This document shows positions 7,696-15,444 of a DNA stretch of 64,000 bases, in pieces. Origin of the DNA: Thiomicrorhabdus cannonii (GTDB lineage: Bacteria > Pseudomonadota > Gammaproteobacteria > Thiomicrospirales > Thiomicrospiraceae); contig NZ_JACBGH010000003.1 in NCBI RefSeq assembly GCF_013391695.1, positions 124,001 through 188,000 of the forward strand, in the 5' to 3' direction. The stretch's first letter is position 1. Every line of letters begins with the position of its first letter. The notes under the pieces were generated by a model. It was given only the letters and a program-made list of their open reading frames with translations. It was not told where the DNA came from and searched no databases. The translations under genes were made by a program, and so were the position numbers.

Positions 7696-9507
7696 ATGGA
7701 AGGCACGTTTACTCTTGAGAACCTAAAGGAGAAGATGAAACCTGATAGGTTTTATCGACTCGATCTTGTTTCAGGCATATATCTGGATACTAAATATGAG
7801 CCGGATATGATCTTCAAAGCCTTATCGGCTAGTTTTAGCGAATATTCGGATTGGTATCAGCAAGACCTTAATAGAATAAAAGCAATAGCGATCAATGACA
7901 GGTTTAAATCCCATTCCAAAGGGAATAATCAGCCAATCATATCTACACAGTCCGGAAGCTCATTTAGTATTCCCATCGACATAACTAACCAATTTTTCAT
8001 GAAGCCAGGCATTGTTTGGCGCAATGGAGAAATTGTTTGGATGCCTAAAGACAGTATTTCCCTTTCGCTCAATACGAAAGAACAAGCCATTACTTCCTTC
8101 CGGGAGTTATCTAAGAAAATTTCTAACCTTCCCTTCATTAAAGACAGTTTTTCCTCAAATTTGATTGAACTTCATGACTGTGAAGTGATGGTTAATGGCT
8201 CGAATATCAAGACAACGGTTTTTTTGCCAGTGATGGAAGTCGTGCGTTATTACTTTTCAGGTTCAAGGCATTTTACAACGATGTTTTATAACGGGGGGAT
8301 GGAAGCCCATAGGATTGAAGACGAGTTCATTTATAAGTCAAACTTTGATCCCCTTGCAAAAAATGTTTACCTCTGGCTAAGGAGGAAATGTAAGGATTCT
8401 GATGCAATTCTGCTTGCTAGGGCTATTGCTGATAGGCAAGCGATGAAAGCAATGAAAAATGTTTATGCCTCTATTGTTGACCTTCTTAATTGGAGAAATA
8501 GGCAAAACAAGCGGCATAATCTTATTTGTTGTCCGAAGACAGAGTTGCCATTTATTGGTATTGCGGAGATAGAAGTCCAGGGTCAGTGGTTACCGCCAGA
8601 TAATGATGGTCGCTTTGGATTCCTGATTCGTTCGATTGATAAGTGTCACAACCCCTTCCCGTTTGAATCTTTAGAAGTTGAAAGTGTGGATTCGTTTCGT
8701 TCAAGCGGTAAGCCTTCCGGGAAGCCACCCAAGCCTAAGCCGCCACGAAGAAAAGATAAACAAAAACCTAATCTGACCCATGATGAAAGGCCTAATGAGA
8801 ATTTGCCTGAGAATGAATTGAAGTTTTATTTGGAGCGTTTTGCTGGGCTCAATGATGTAAAGGTCAAGAAGATTACTCAGAAATCTAAAAAAGACATGCA
8901 GATCTACATTGAACAAGAAAATGAGAAAGAAGAGGCCGCTAATAAGGGTTCAACATTACCTGGAAAGTATGGCAAAGGGAACAAAACCGAGCCTTGGGAT
9001 GTGGGCATACATGATGAAGAAAATGGCGATGTTAGTGATCGATTAAGCGCAACGGCTGCGGTTATTCACAAAATCGTTTCTGGTAAGTCTGAATATTCTG
9101 TTAGAGCTTTGCCTTCTGATCTAGTGGACGATTCTCAACCTTTTGGTTTTTATTCGTTTCAAAGACCGGTCGGGAAAAATATGAATTACGATTGGTGCTA
9201 TGTTGGGCGTCGGAGGAGGAAGGCTTTATTTCTAGAGTTATCCACGAGTGCTAGACGTCTTTATGTGCTTGAAATAGAAGATCGCAATGGTGTTGGCTTT
9301 TCGCTTTATATACTGAGTGGCGGTGAATTTAAGCCGGACGATGCAGGTCAAATGCTGCAGAAAATAGCCAGTGTGTCTGCTAACAATATCTCTAAAGATG
9401 TATTTAAGCGGTGTTTTTCCCATATAGGCACGATGAAGCATGTGACTAATTCAGATGAATCGTTAGAAGTAAGGTTGTCTGGGATGATCGACAAAGCATT
9501 GCTTTAG
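7696..9507 (+). CDS. Large protein at the left end, possibly TnsE-like
   Basis: I do not recognise this 603-residue protein with certainty. In Tn7, TnsE directs insertion into replicating conjugal plasmids by contacting the sliding clamp. Against my memory of TnsE the layout is similar. A segment FLPVMEVVRYYFSGSRH (about residues 176-192) resembles TnsE's IPQLELARSLFLINSYF. A proline/lysine-rich linker follows (about 337-370). The C-terminal part has RLYVLEIEDRNGVGFSLYIL followed by SGG, resembling TnsE's LLEVDASDGVKMLSTKVLSG. The gene lies 124 bases inside the left end and reads inward, unlike Tn7, where tnsE follows tnsD. It could instead be an unrelated cargo protein. Confidence 0.4.
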   Translation: MEGTFTLENLKEKMKPDRFYRLDLVSGIYLDTKYEPDMIFKALSASFSEYSDWYQQDLNRIKAIAINDRFKSHSKGNNQPIISTQSGSSFSIPIDITNQFFMKPGIVWRNGEIVWMPKDSISLSLNTKEQAITSFRELSKKISNLPFIKDSFSSNLIELHDCEVMVNGSNIKTTVFLPVMEVVRYYFSGSRHFTTMFYNGGMEAHRIEDEFIYKSNFDPLAKNVYLWLRRKCKDSDAILLARAIADRQAMKAMKNVYASIVDLLNWRNRQNKRHNLICCPKTELPFIGIAEIEVQGQWLPPDNDGRFGFLIRSIDKCHNPFPFESLEVESVDSFRSSGKPSGKPPKPKPPRRKDKQKPNLTHDERPNENLPENELKFYLERFAGLNDVKVKKITQKSKKDMQIYIEQENEKEEAANKGSTLPGKYGKGNKTEPWDVGIHDEENGDVSDRLSATAAVIHKIVSGKSEYSVRALPSDLVDDSQPFGFYSFQRPVGKNMNYDWCYVGRRRRKALFLELSTSARRLYVLEIEDRNGVGFSLYILSGGEFKPDDAGQMLQKIASVSANNISKDVFKRCFSHIGTMKHVTNSDESLEVRLSGMIDKALL

Positions 9508-9641
9508 GTTAGTGCTTTGTGATGTGTAAAAGTGCATTTGGGCTGAGCGAGGTATCCGCCGTACAAACCCAGTGGCAAAGACAATGAAACCAAAGCTACC
9601 CTTTTGATTTTAATTTTCAGCTTAACGATGATTTTAGTCAT
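9504..9641 (-). CDS. Small 45-residue membrane-type peptide
   Basis: An ATG at 9641 is preceded by TAAGGAGGTGCAAC, a near-perfect Shine-Dalgarno at good spacing. It opens a 45-codon frame whose stop overlaps the stop region of the convergent TnsE-like gene. The peptide has a basic start (MTKIIVKLKIKIKRV), a hydrophobic stretch (about residues 15-31) and a short polar tail with one cysteine. This resembles a small membrane peptide or a cleaved secretion signal. No family is recognised. The strong ribosome binding site is the main support. Confidence 0.45.
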   Translation of the reverse strand: MTKIIVKLKIKIKRVALVSLSLPLGLYGGYLAQPKCTFTHHKALT

Positions 9642-9694
9642 GTTGCACCTCCTTACAAAATTGAGTTCGGTTAATTGTTACTACTTTATCTTTA

Positions 9695-9717
9695 CCAGGG
9701 GGAGTTGAACCCCCTGG
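9695..9717. terminator. 8 bp GC-rich hairpin resembling a tRNA T-arm
   Basis: CCAGGGGG (9695-9702) pairs with CCCCCTGG (9710-9717) around AGTTGAA. On the minus strand the loop reads TTCAACT, exactly the form of a tRNA or tmRNA T-loop. It lacks a following T-run, an acceptor stem and CCA, so it is not a complete tRNA. It may be a structural hairpin or a relic of an integration site. Confidence 0.4.
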
Positions 9718-10107
9718 ACGTTCACTAATTACTACTATTACTGTTTGTTTACTTTCACAGTAGCAATGACTCACGTCCCGCTCACTCCAAATGTACCTCA
9801 GCACGAATCACCGCTCTGCCGTTGCTTCGTTTCTTGATGGGTATGTAGTTGTTTTCATTTCAAACTGGCAATTAAAGTTGAAAATCCTGTAATGAATAAT
9901 ACGTTAAGAAAATTTTCTTCACAAGATAAGTACGTAGCTAATTGCGATTTGAGAGGGCGCGCATTTTACCGAGAACAGTTGTTGTGAGGGGGTGAAACGT
10001 TGTGTGAAATTTCATGAGTTGAAAATTCTTGAATCTAAGTTCCCAAACGCCAGTAAAAAGTGTTGGATGTTTTTAACCATTTCGCGGCCGATTAAAAATA
10101 GCCTTAT

Positions 10108-10168
10108 AAATCTTTTTGTTCTTTTCGATAAGTAATAGGGGGTGTGTTAGTATCTGTACGTAATCTTT
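10108..10168 (+). promoter_or_regulatory. Shared upstream element, copy 1 (helicase gene)
   Basis: About 60 bases here match 13969-14028, upstream of the 99-residue membrane protein, with roughly 80% identity and one indel. Both begin AAATCTTTTTG, continue TCTTTTCGA, and share TGTTAGTATCT followed by TAC and TAAT. Each copy lies within about 15-25 bases of its gene's start codon. Conservation between two otherwise unrelated cargo genes points to a common promoter/operator. I cannot fix the -35 and -10 boxes with confidence. Confidence 0.65.
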
Positions 10169-10192
10169 AGTGCATAGAGGAGTATTCAATTA

Positions 10193-12889
10193 ATGATTAC
10201 AGTCAGCAAGCAGATACTGAGCGCTAACGAGGTGATCTGTCAGAATATCGAATTGCTCGCTAACCAGCGAGGATTGTTATCACAGAACGTCCTTTCACAA
10301 CTCCGTAACCTAATCGAAAGTGTTGCAGTTCTTCTCCATACTCGTTCTCCAAGTACTGAATTCAACTATGCTGCTATAGAACCAGGACTTTCCTTTGTTA
10401 GGAGCGCGGCTAAGCTTAACTTTCTTGGTAAGTTTCATAAGCTGATTCAGATAAGTGCTTCTCACTATACTCTAGATGGAGATGCATCCGAACGTTTGAT
10501 GCTCAAGTATTACGAGTACCTCCTACGCATACGTAGCTTGCTTAAAGACGATTTTGACATCGAAGTTTTGGCAAACCTTGAGGTCTTCCCTGTTGATCTG
10601 GATCCATCCCTACAGGAGTATCATGAAAAAATCGCCGTTAGGATTGAGTCAATTAGTTCAGCTTTATTGAGTAGCAGCTCAAAAGATCGATATTACATCC
10701 ACAAAACACGTCCGTTCTTCGTTTTTGGGCGGATCTATTACGAAGTGACCTTCTACCGTGCCGTCAACAAAGCCAGCAAGTTCGACCGAATTATCGCTTT
10801 TACCGATATTGACATAACTGACAAATACGCTGCTATGTTGACGCTACAGCGTGACTCTATCGAGGTACTTGGTCAGGCGATGCCGATCACGATCATTCGC
10901 CAGTGGGAAGTTTCGATTCGACCATGTGAATTCGACAATTTCGGGCGTCTATTGAATATCAAAATGTCAGTTAGAAGCAATTCAGCGGAGTATCGCTATC
11001 TGATGCATTGGCTGACTTTTGGCTCAGGCAGTCTTCTTGACTTGATAGATATGCCTAATGACAAGTACATGCAAGTAAGGGAGGCTGGCATAGGTGGTGC
11101 AGCTAATTTGCATATCTTCCCCATGTTAGATGAAACACGCCGCATTGTGAGAACAGGTGCTGCGGGGTGCAACATCCTCCGTTATTTGATGCTGCGAATG
11201 AACAACCAAATTCTTAAGCCTCAGTATAACTGGAACGGTTGTGCTCGTCTCTCCGGCACGAAGTTACAGTACGGCTGTATTCCTTTCGATACCATGCCCT
11301 TCTGCACCTCTCTCTGTGAGCATAACCCTCGTTATTGGGACTTAATAGAGAGTATCGATGTTACGGGACGGAACCACGAATTACTCGCCCGACGAGTAAA
11401 GAATAATGTCGAGCATCACGGAATTTTATATACACCTGTGGCGGATGTGGGAGTGTTCGGAGACGTCAGTAGTCTGATTTCTATTTACAACAACAAGCTC
11501 TACTATAAACATACGGAGCGTCGGCTTGTGCTCGACAAAGGGCACGTCTTCATGTGTCAGTATGAGAACGAAACTGTCACAATCGTCGAAAAGCTCCAAG
11601 AGTATGCATCGAACGGCATCGATGGATATACCCAATCCGTTGAGCGCTGGCTTCATGAAACGCCTCGTAACATCGATGACCCAGCAAAAAAAGATGCGCT
11701 CAAGCAGTTGTTTGGCCATTCTCGAGTCGCTCTAGTCTACGGGGCAGCAGGTACTGGCAAATCCACAATGGTGGATCACATTGCCAACTATTTTAATGAC
11801 AAGGTGAAGCTCTTCCTTGCCCACACTAATCCGGCAAAAGACAATCTTGAGCGCAAGGTAAACTCGCAAAAGTCAGAGTTCAGGACGATCAGTAGCCATA
11901 TTGGTAGAAGAAACTCAAATCAGGAGTATGACCTTCTAGTGATTGATGAGTGTAGTACTGTCAGCAATTCCGACTTAATCAAAGTGCTGGAGAAGACCTC
12001 TTTTAAGCTACTTGTACTTGTCGGTGATGTCTACCAAATCGAATCGATTCAGTTCGGTAACTGGTTCGGAATTATTCCTTCCTTTATACCACGTACAGCT
12101 GTGTTTGAACTGAAGACGCCATTTAGAGCCAAGAATAAATCACTATTGGATTTTTGGAACAAAGTTCGGGATATCGATGACGACATTGCCGAAGTCATAG
12201 TCCGCAACGGATATACTACCGTGCTCGACAAAACATTGTTCGAAACCCAAGAACAGGATGAGATCATCCTGTGTTTAAACTATGACGGTCTTTACGGCAT
12301 CAACAACATTAACCGTTTTTTGCAGAGCAGTAACCCCGGTGCTTCCACCATTTGGCGTGAGTCCACCTACAAAGTTGGAGATCCTGTTCTTTTTCACGAT
12401 AGCGAGCGATTCCGTCCGGTGATATATAACAATCTGAAAGGCAGGATTGTAGGTATAGAGTCCGATCTTGGCTGGATCCGATTCGATGTCGAACTTGACC
12501 GACCACTAAACGCGTTCGATGTAGTTGGTAGTGAGTTGGAGTGGATTGAGGGTTCAATTGTTCGCTTCACGGTATACGACTATGATGCAAGTGACGAAGA
12601 CGATGACGCTTTAAATACATCGGTACCATTTCAGGTTGCGTATGCAGTATCGATTCACAAAGCACAAGGGCTAGAATTTGACACTGTAAAGATCGTAATC
12701 ACCGATTCCAATGAAGATGATATTACGCATAGCATCTTTTATACAGCGGTAACTCGGGCACGTGAGCGTCTACGCATCTTCTGGTCGCCAGAGACGCAGC
12801 AGAGAGTTCTACAGCGCCTTCGTCTTAGTATTAATTCAAAAGACGCCGCGCTTCTCACTAATCGTCGAAGTCTCAAGCAAGTTAGATGA
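10193..12889 (+). CDS. Superfamily 1 helicase with a large unknown N-terminal region
   Basis: The 898-residue protein is an ATP-driven nucleic-acid motor of the RecD/UvrD type. Walker A is GAAGTGKST near residue 517, Walker B is LLVIDECS near 584, and a GDxxQ-type motif III appears as VGDVYQIESI. The C-terminal UvrD-like part has VSIHKAQGLEFDTV near 822 and FYTAVTRARERL near 850. The first ~480 residues match nothing I know; they are likely a substrate-recognition or effector region. It is transcribed alone, behind an upstream element shared with 13969-14028. Base composition differs from the AT-rich operon downstream, suggesting separate acquisition. A defence or DNA-processing role is plausible from its cargo position, but not shown. 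Confidence 0.8.
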   Translation: MITVSKQILSANEVICQNIELLANQRGLLSQNVLSQLRNLIESVAVLLHTRSPSTEFNYAAIEPGLSFVRSAAKLNFLGKFHKLIQISASHYTLDGDASERLMLKYYEYLLRIRSLLKDDFDIEVLANLEVFPVDLDPSLQEYHEKIAVRIESISSALLSSSSKDRYYIHKTRPFFVFGRIYYEVTFYRAVNKASKFDRIIAFTDIDITDKYAAMLTLQRDSIEVLGQAMPITIIRQWEVSIRPCEFDNFGRLLNIKMSVRSNSAEYRYLMHWLTFGSGSLLDLIDMPNDKYMQVREAGIGGAANLHIFPMLDETRRIVRTGAAGCNILRYLMLRMNNQILKPQYNWNGCARLSGTKLQYGCIPFDTMPFCTSLCEHNPRYWDLIESIDVTGRNHELLARRVKNNVEHHGILYTPVADVGVFGDVSSLISIYNNKLYYKHTERRLVLDKGHVFMCQYENETVTIVEKLQEYASNGIDGYTQSVERWLHETPRNIDDPAKKDALKQLFGHSRVALVYGAAGTGKSTMVDHIANYFNDKVKLFLAHTNPAKDNLERKVNSQKSEFRTISSHIGRRNSNQEYDLLVIDECSTVSNSDLIKVLEKTSFKLLVLVGDVYQIESIQFGNWFGIIPSFIPRTAVFELKTPFRAKNKSLLDFWNKVRDIDDDIAEVIVRNGYTTVLDKTLFETQEQDEIILCLNYDGLYGINNINRFLQSSNPGASTIWRESTYKVGDPVLFHDSERFRPVIYNNLKGRIVGIESDLGWIRFDVELDRPLNAFDVVGSELEWIEGSIVRFTVYDYDASDEDDDALNTSVPFQVAYAVSIHKAQGLEFDTVKIVITDSNEDDITHSIFYTAVTRARERLRIFWSPETQQRVLQRLRLSINSKDAALLTNRRSLKQVR

Positions 12890-12910
12890 GTGGGATGGGG
12901 TTGATCTATT

Positions 12911-13306
12911 CTAAGTTAATACAATGTTGCCGTTTTGCTGAATTTCATCATGGATTTTGTCCGGATCAAAGAAGATTTCTCCTGGCCAAGCAAGCCACCC
13001 CTCTGCGATTTGAACCGAATTGAAAATTTCTTTATCGTTCCCCTTAAGTTTAAAAAGAATACCATCTAAAAAAGATTCTTCAAATTCAACAAAGCCAGAA
13101 ACACCATCATTAAAAAGTACGAAAAGAGCTCGGCTTCCTCTGACTTCCACGTTAGTAATCTGATTTACAGATGTATTGTTGGCGTGTTCTTGTCGTAGCC
13201 CTTGGATTTTTTTGAGGAGTGCAGACCTTTTTTTGGCCTCAGGAGTATCGGTGACTTTATTGAAGCCTTTTGAGATCAAATTTTGTAATTCATTGGGTGG
13301 GAGCAT
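12911..13306 (-). CDS. DUF2442-like domain protein
   Basis: The 131-residue protein has a helical, charged N-terminal half and a C-terminal domain (about residues 55-125) with LFVLFNDGVSGFVEFEE and GWLAWPGEIFFDPDKIHDEI. This matches the DUF2442 pattern (strand, FNDG, L, then W-P-x-G-x-DLDPxxLY). DUF2442 proteins often pair with DUF4160 in small modules of toxin-antitoxin character; no DUF4160 partner is visible here. The gene ends convergently 21 bases from the helicase gene. Its start overlaps a 33-codon upstream frame, suggesting coupling. Function is unknown. Confidence 0.6.
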   Translation of the reverse strand: MLPPNELQNLISKGFNKVTDTPEAKKRSALLKKIQGLRQEHANNTSVNQITNVEVRGSRALFVLFNDGVSGFVEFEESFLDGILFKLKGNDKEIFNSVQIAEGWLAWPGEIFFDPDKIHDEIQQNGNIVLT

Positions 13307-13391
13307 TCTTGTTCAATCCGTTTAAGGGTGTCCACGGTTCCCAAAATCCTACGGCAATTAGGATCATGATTAAACTGCTTAAGTTTTCCAT
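13290..13391 (-). CDS. Possible 33-residue hydrophobic peptide overlapping the DUF2442 gene
   Basis: ATG at 13391 opens a 33-codon frame (MENLSSLIMILIAVGFWEPW...) with one hydrophobic stretch. Its end overlaps the start of the DUF2442-like gene by 17 bases, a spacing typical of translational coupling. The ribosome binding site is weak. It could be a leader peptide or chance. Confidence 0.25.
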   Translation of the reverse strand: MENLSSLIMILIAVGFWEPWTPLNGLNKNAPTQ

Positions 13392-13434
13392 GTATCGTCA
13401 ATCCCGTAAAGTTTCAAATAAGCAAACAGATCTT

Positions 13435-13542
13435 TTACATGTCCGTTTTTTTTCGGCTTTCGTAATTGTCAATGGCTTTGCCCAAGACATATACCGAAAG
13501 CAGCATGAGACCAACTGTTGTGCTGATAGCCCAAAATAACAT
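13435..13542 (-). CDS. Small 35-residue single-pass membrane peptide
   Basis: ATG at 13542 follows CAGTGGAGTCTAAC, a usable ribosome binding site. The product starts MLFWAISTTVGLMLLSVYVL, a clear membrane helix, and ends in a charged tail (NYESRKKTDM). It is the first frame of a possible leftward operon with the 33-codon frame and the DUF2442-like gene. Small membrane peptides in cargo islands can be toxins or envelope sensors, but nothing specific identifies this one. Confidence 0.4.
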   Translation of the reverse strand: MLFWAISTTVGLMLLSVYVLGKAIDNYESRKKTDM

Positions 13543-13613
13543 GTTAGACTCCACTGCGATTAATCCCAAATGAACTTTAACTTTACCACATGCAAGCCAA
13601 ACCGGAGTTAATG

Positions 13614-13859
13614 TTATCTATTTTTGTCTGATTGAGACAAAACAGAACCGGCTAGAGATTTAGTTTCTTCACTATACTTTGGGCTGGTCAGTACCTTGGA
13701 GGCTTTCTGCTCCATTTCCTTTCCGGTGGCCTTTCCTGTCTTATATTGAGCTAGAGCGGAGCCAGCGAGTTCTTTTTGAATTTTAGATGATTTAGGGTCG
13801 GATAAGACCTTTGCGGCATCTGAGGCTTTGGATTTTGATGTTTGTTTCGAATTTGCCAT
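13614..13859 (-). CDS. Small lysine-rich protein with a duplicated motif
   Basis: This 81-residue soluble protein is built from two similar units: ASDAAKVLSDPKSSKIQKEL followed by AGSALAQ, and ASKVLTSPKYSEETKSL followed by AGSVLSQ. I recall similar duplicated small proteins on plasmids and accessory islands, without an assigned function. The start is well supported by AAGGAGAATCTC before the ATG. A 19-base palindrome lies 35-53 bases upstream (13894-13912) and may be an operator. The charged, low-complexity sequence suggests a nucleic-acid-associated or stress-type protein, which is inference. Confidence 0.65.
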   Translation of the reverse strand: MANSKQTSKSKASDAAKVLSDPKSSKIQKELAGSALAQYKTGKATGKEMEQKASKVLTSPKYSEETKSLAGSVLSQSDKNR

Positions 13860-13893
13860 GAGATTCTCCTTGTGGGATTGTGGCTTTGATAAA

Positions 13894-13912
13894 TAATCGA
13901 TTTTATCGATTA
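13894..13912. promoter_or_regulatory. Operator-like palindrome TAATCGATTTTATCGATTA
   Basis: Two perfect 8-base arms (TAATCGAT and ATCGATTA) flank TTT. It lies between the divergent genes at 13614-13859 and 14044-14343, close to the former's start, as expected for a dimeric repressor site. The regulator is unknown. Confidence 0.45.
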
Positions 13913-13968
13913 GCTTTATTTATAGCGCTTCATAAGAAACTATTCAACCGTTAAAAAAAGGAGCTTTC

Positions 13969-14028
13969 AAATCTTTTTGGTCTTTTCGAGAAATAACGGA
14001 TTTATGTTAGTATCTATACTTAATTTTT
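13969..14028 (+). promoter_or_regulatory. Shared upstream element, copy 2 (99-residue protein)
   Basis: This matches 10108-10168 (see that entry), from AAATCTTTTTGG through TGTTAGTATCTATAC. It ends about 15 bases before the GTG start of the downstream gene. The two copies probably place the genes under one control. Confidence 0.65.
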
Positions 14029-14043
14029 CAAGAGGTATATAGT

Positions 14044-14343
14044 GTGGCTCGATACCGTAGAAGACGAAGTGATGCGGCTCAGATAATGAGTGATTCAATT
14101 GCGATAGCCAAAAGGTTGCATTGGAAGAATGCATTCATATTTGGAGCGGTTGCTTTCGCTATTTTGTATTTTGTGGTCCCTTGGATGCTTCCTGAACCGC
14201 AAGCTAGTAGTGCAGCCTTACAGCCAATGATGGATAGAGCTATGCATAGAGGACAATGGGTTTTTGAAAAGCTCGGAATAGGAATTTTGATCGTGTGCTG
14301 GTTCTTTGGAGCTGTGGGGTATGTTAAAGAGCGATGGCAGTGA
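14044..14343 (+). CDS. Two-helix membrane protein of 99 residues
   Basis: The GTG start follows AGAGGTATATA. A very basic N-terminus (RYRRRR) precedes two membrane helices (about residues 30-50 and 77-93), with both ends probably cytoplasmic. The layout resembles the N-terminal membrane anchor of Mrr-type restriction proteins, which begin MARRR..., have two helices and then continue into a nuclease domain. Here the protein stops right after the second helix (KERWQ), and no nuclease domain follows in any frame. It may be a stand-alone membrane protein or a truncated remnant. It shares an upstream control element with the helicase gene. Confidence 0.5.
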   Translation: MARYRRRRSDAAQIMSDSIAIAKRLHWKNAFIFGAVAFAILYFVVPWMLPEPQASSAALQPMMDRAMHRGQWVFEKLGIGILIVCWFFGAVGYVKERWQ

Positions 14344-14504
14344 TAGGCGTAGCAAAATTGACTTTGCCATTATATTAGTAAGGGGGGGATGCTGAGATTT
14401 TCCGGTGTGTTTGGAAAAAAGGCATTAAGAAAATATAAGTGATGTGTGAGATGTTCAACCAAAATATCCGTTACTGTATCAGTATATATTTTATGGGATA
14501 AATT

Positions 14505-15440
14505 ATGGCCTTCAAAGTTCCTCCAGGACAAGAATATTTTTTTGAAAATGTTAGATCAAAAGTAGATGCTTTAATTGATTATAAGGTCTGGCCTGAGCTA
14601 AAGAAAACACAGTTAAGGGCATGGTTGAATAACTTTTCAACTGATTGTGAAGAGTATTTCGCAGCCCATTTGCTTGATGCGCTTCTCTATAGAAGCAATA
14701 GAATGATTGAGTCCAGCTTTTTTGAAATTGCACATCAAATTATTCCCCGAGAGATTGAAAAGACAAGTAATAGCAACCTTATAAATTGCTATCGAAATAT
14801 TCTCGGAAAGAAAAAATGCGGGAATAAAATTAAGTTTTGCACAGTTCCAAAATTAAATGCCGGTGCTAGTGGGGAGAGTATTTTAAGGAGTTTTTTTAGG
14901 GCAACGGGAATTGATGATAAGTTAGGTGTTCGATCAGATAAAATCTCTAGTGTTTTAGAAAAGGCGGAGGTTCTGATTTTTATAGATGATATTTCAGGGA
15001 CAGGAAAGCAATTTAAGGATTATTTAAATAATCCCTTGGAAAAAAATGGAAAGCCTCTTATAGAGTTGTTGCAGAATAAAATTGTGATTTTTTCACCGCT
15101 TATTGCTCATCAAGAGGCCTTAAAAAATATTGGCGGTGAGTTTTTACACCAAGATGTGTTTGTGAAGCCAGTTGAAACTATTTCTGAAAAGGATTCGTTT
15201 TTTTATAGCGCGGATGGTTTTTTCAGGGGTGATGGTTATAACAGTGTTTGTGATGCAAAAACGTTTTATGAGGATTTTCTAGTAAAGAAAGGATTTCAGA
15301 TTAAAAATGAGAATAAGTACGGTCGACTAGGTCAGGCTCTTACATGTGTTTTTAACAACTTCTCATGTCCAAATAATACATTGCCAATTTATTATCATGA
15401 CAACGGCTCTGCCGATTGGAAACCATTATTCAAAAGGTAA
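14505..15440 (+). CDS. Phosphoribosyltransferase-like protein (PRTase-CE type), first gene of a three-gene operon
   Basis: This 311-residue soluble protein contains the type I phosphoribosyltransferase signature as VLIFIDDISGTGKQF (about residues 156-170, Asp pair near 161-162). That is the PRPP-binding loop with the usual two acidic residues and TG. Helical text precedes it, and a Rossmann-like remainder (KIVIFSPLIAHQEAL) follows. It is too long and divergent for a salvage enzyme. It resembles PRTase-CE proteins, which comparative genomics has placed in predicted conflict systems beside ORC/CDC6-type ATPases, exactly the neighbour found here. The natural substrate is unknown. Its stop lies four bases before the ATPase start, so the two are coupled. 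The gene is very AT-rich. Confidence 0.7.
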   Translation: MAFKVPPGQEYFFENVRSKVDALIDYKVWPELKKTQLRAWLNNFSTDCEEYFAAHLLDALLYRSNRMIESSFFEIAHQIIPREIEKTSNSNLINCYRNILGKKKCGNKIKFCTVPKLNAGASGESILRSFFRATGIDDKLGVRSDKISSVLEKAEVLIFIDDISGTGKQFKDYLNNPLEKNGKPLIELLQNKIVIFSPLIAHQEALKNIGGEFLHQDVFVKPVETISEKDSFFYSADGFFRGDGYNSVCDAKTFYEDFLVKKGFQIKNENKYGRLGQALTCVFNNFSCPNNTLPIYYHDNGSADWKPLFKR

Positions 15441-15444
15441 AAAA

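Larger units (their letters stand above)
9642..10192. other. Gene-less 551-base stretch in the cargo
   Basis: It contains the hairpin at 9695-9717 and the shared upstream element at 10108-10168. It probably holds the promoters of the small leftward gene and of the rightward helicase gene. ACTGT at about 9740 and ACAGT at about 9757 form a spaced inverted pair. I see no convincing open frame in the rest. Confidence 0.5.

Noticed and set aside
9695-9717. A tRNA or tmRNA gene on the minus strand
   Set aside because: Only a T-arm-like hairpin is present; no acceptor stem, anticodon arm or CCA was found around it.
14389-14442. 17-codon frame (MLRFSGVFGKKALRKYK) upstream of the PRTase gene
   Set aside because: The G-run abuts the ATG too closely to be a good ribosome binding site, and the frame is too short to support.
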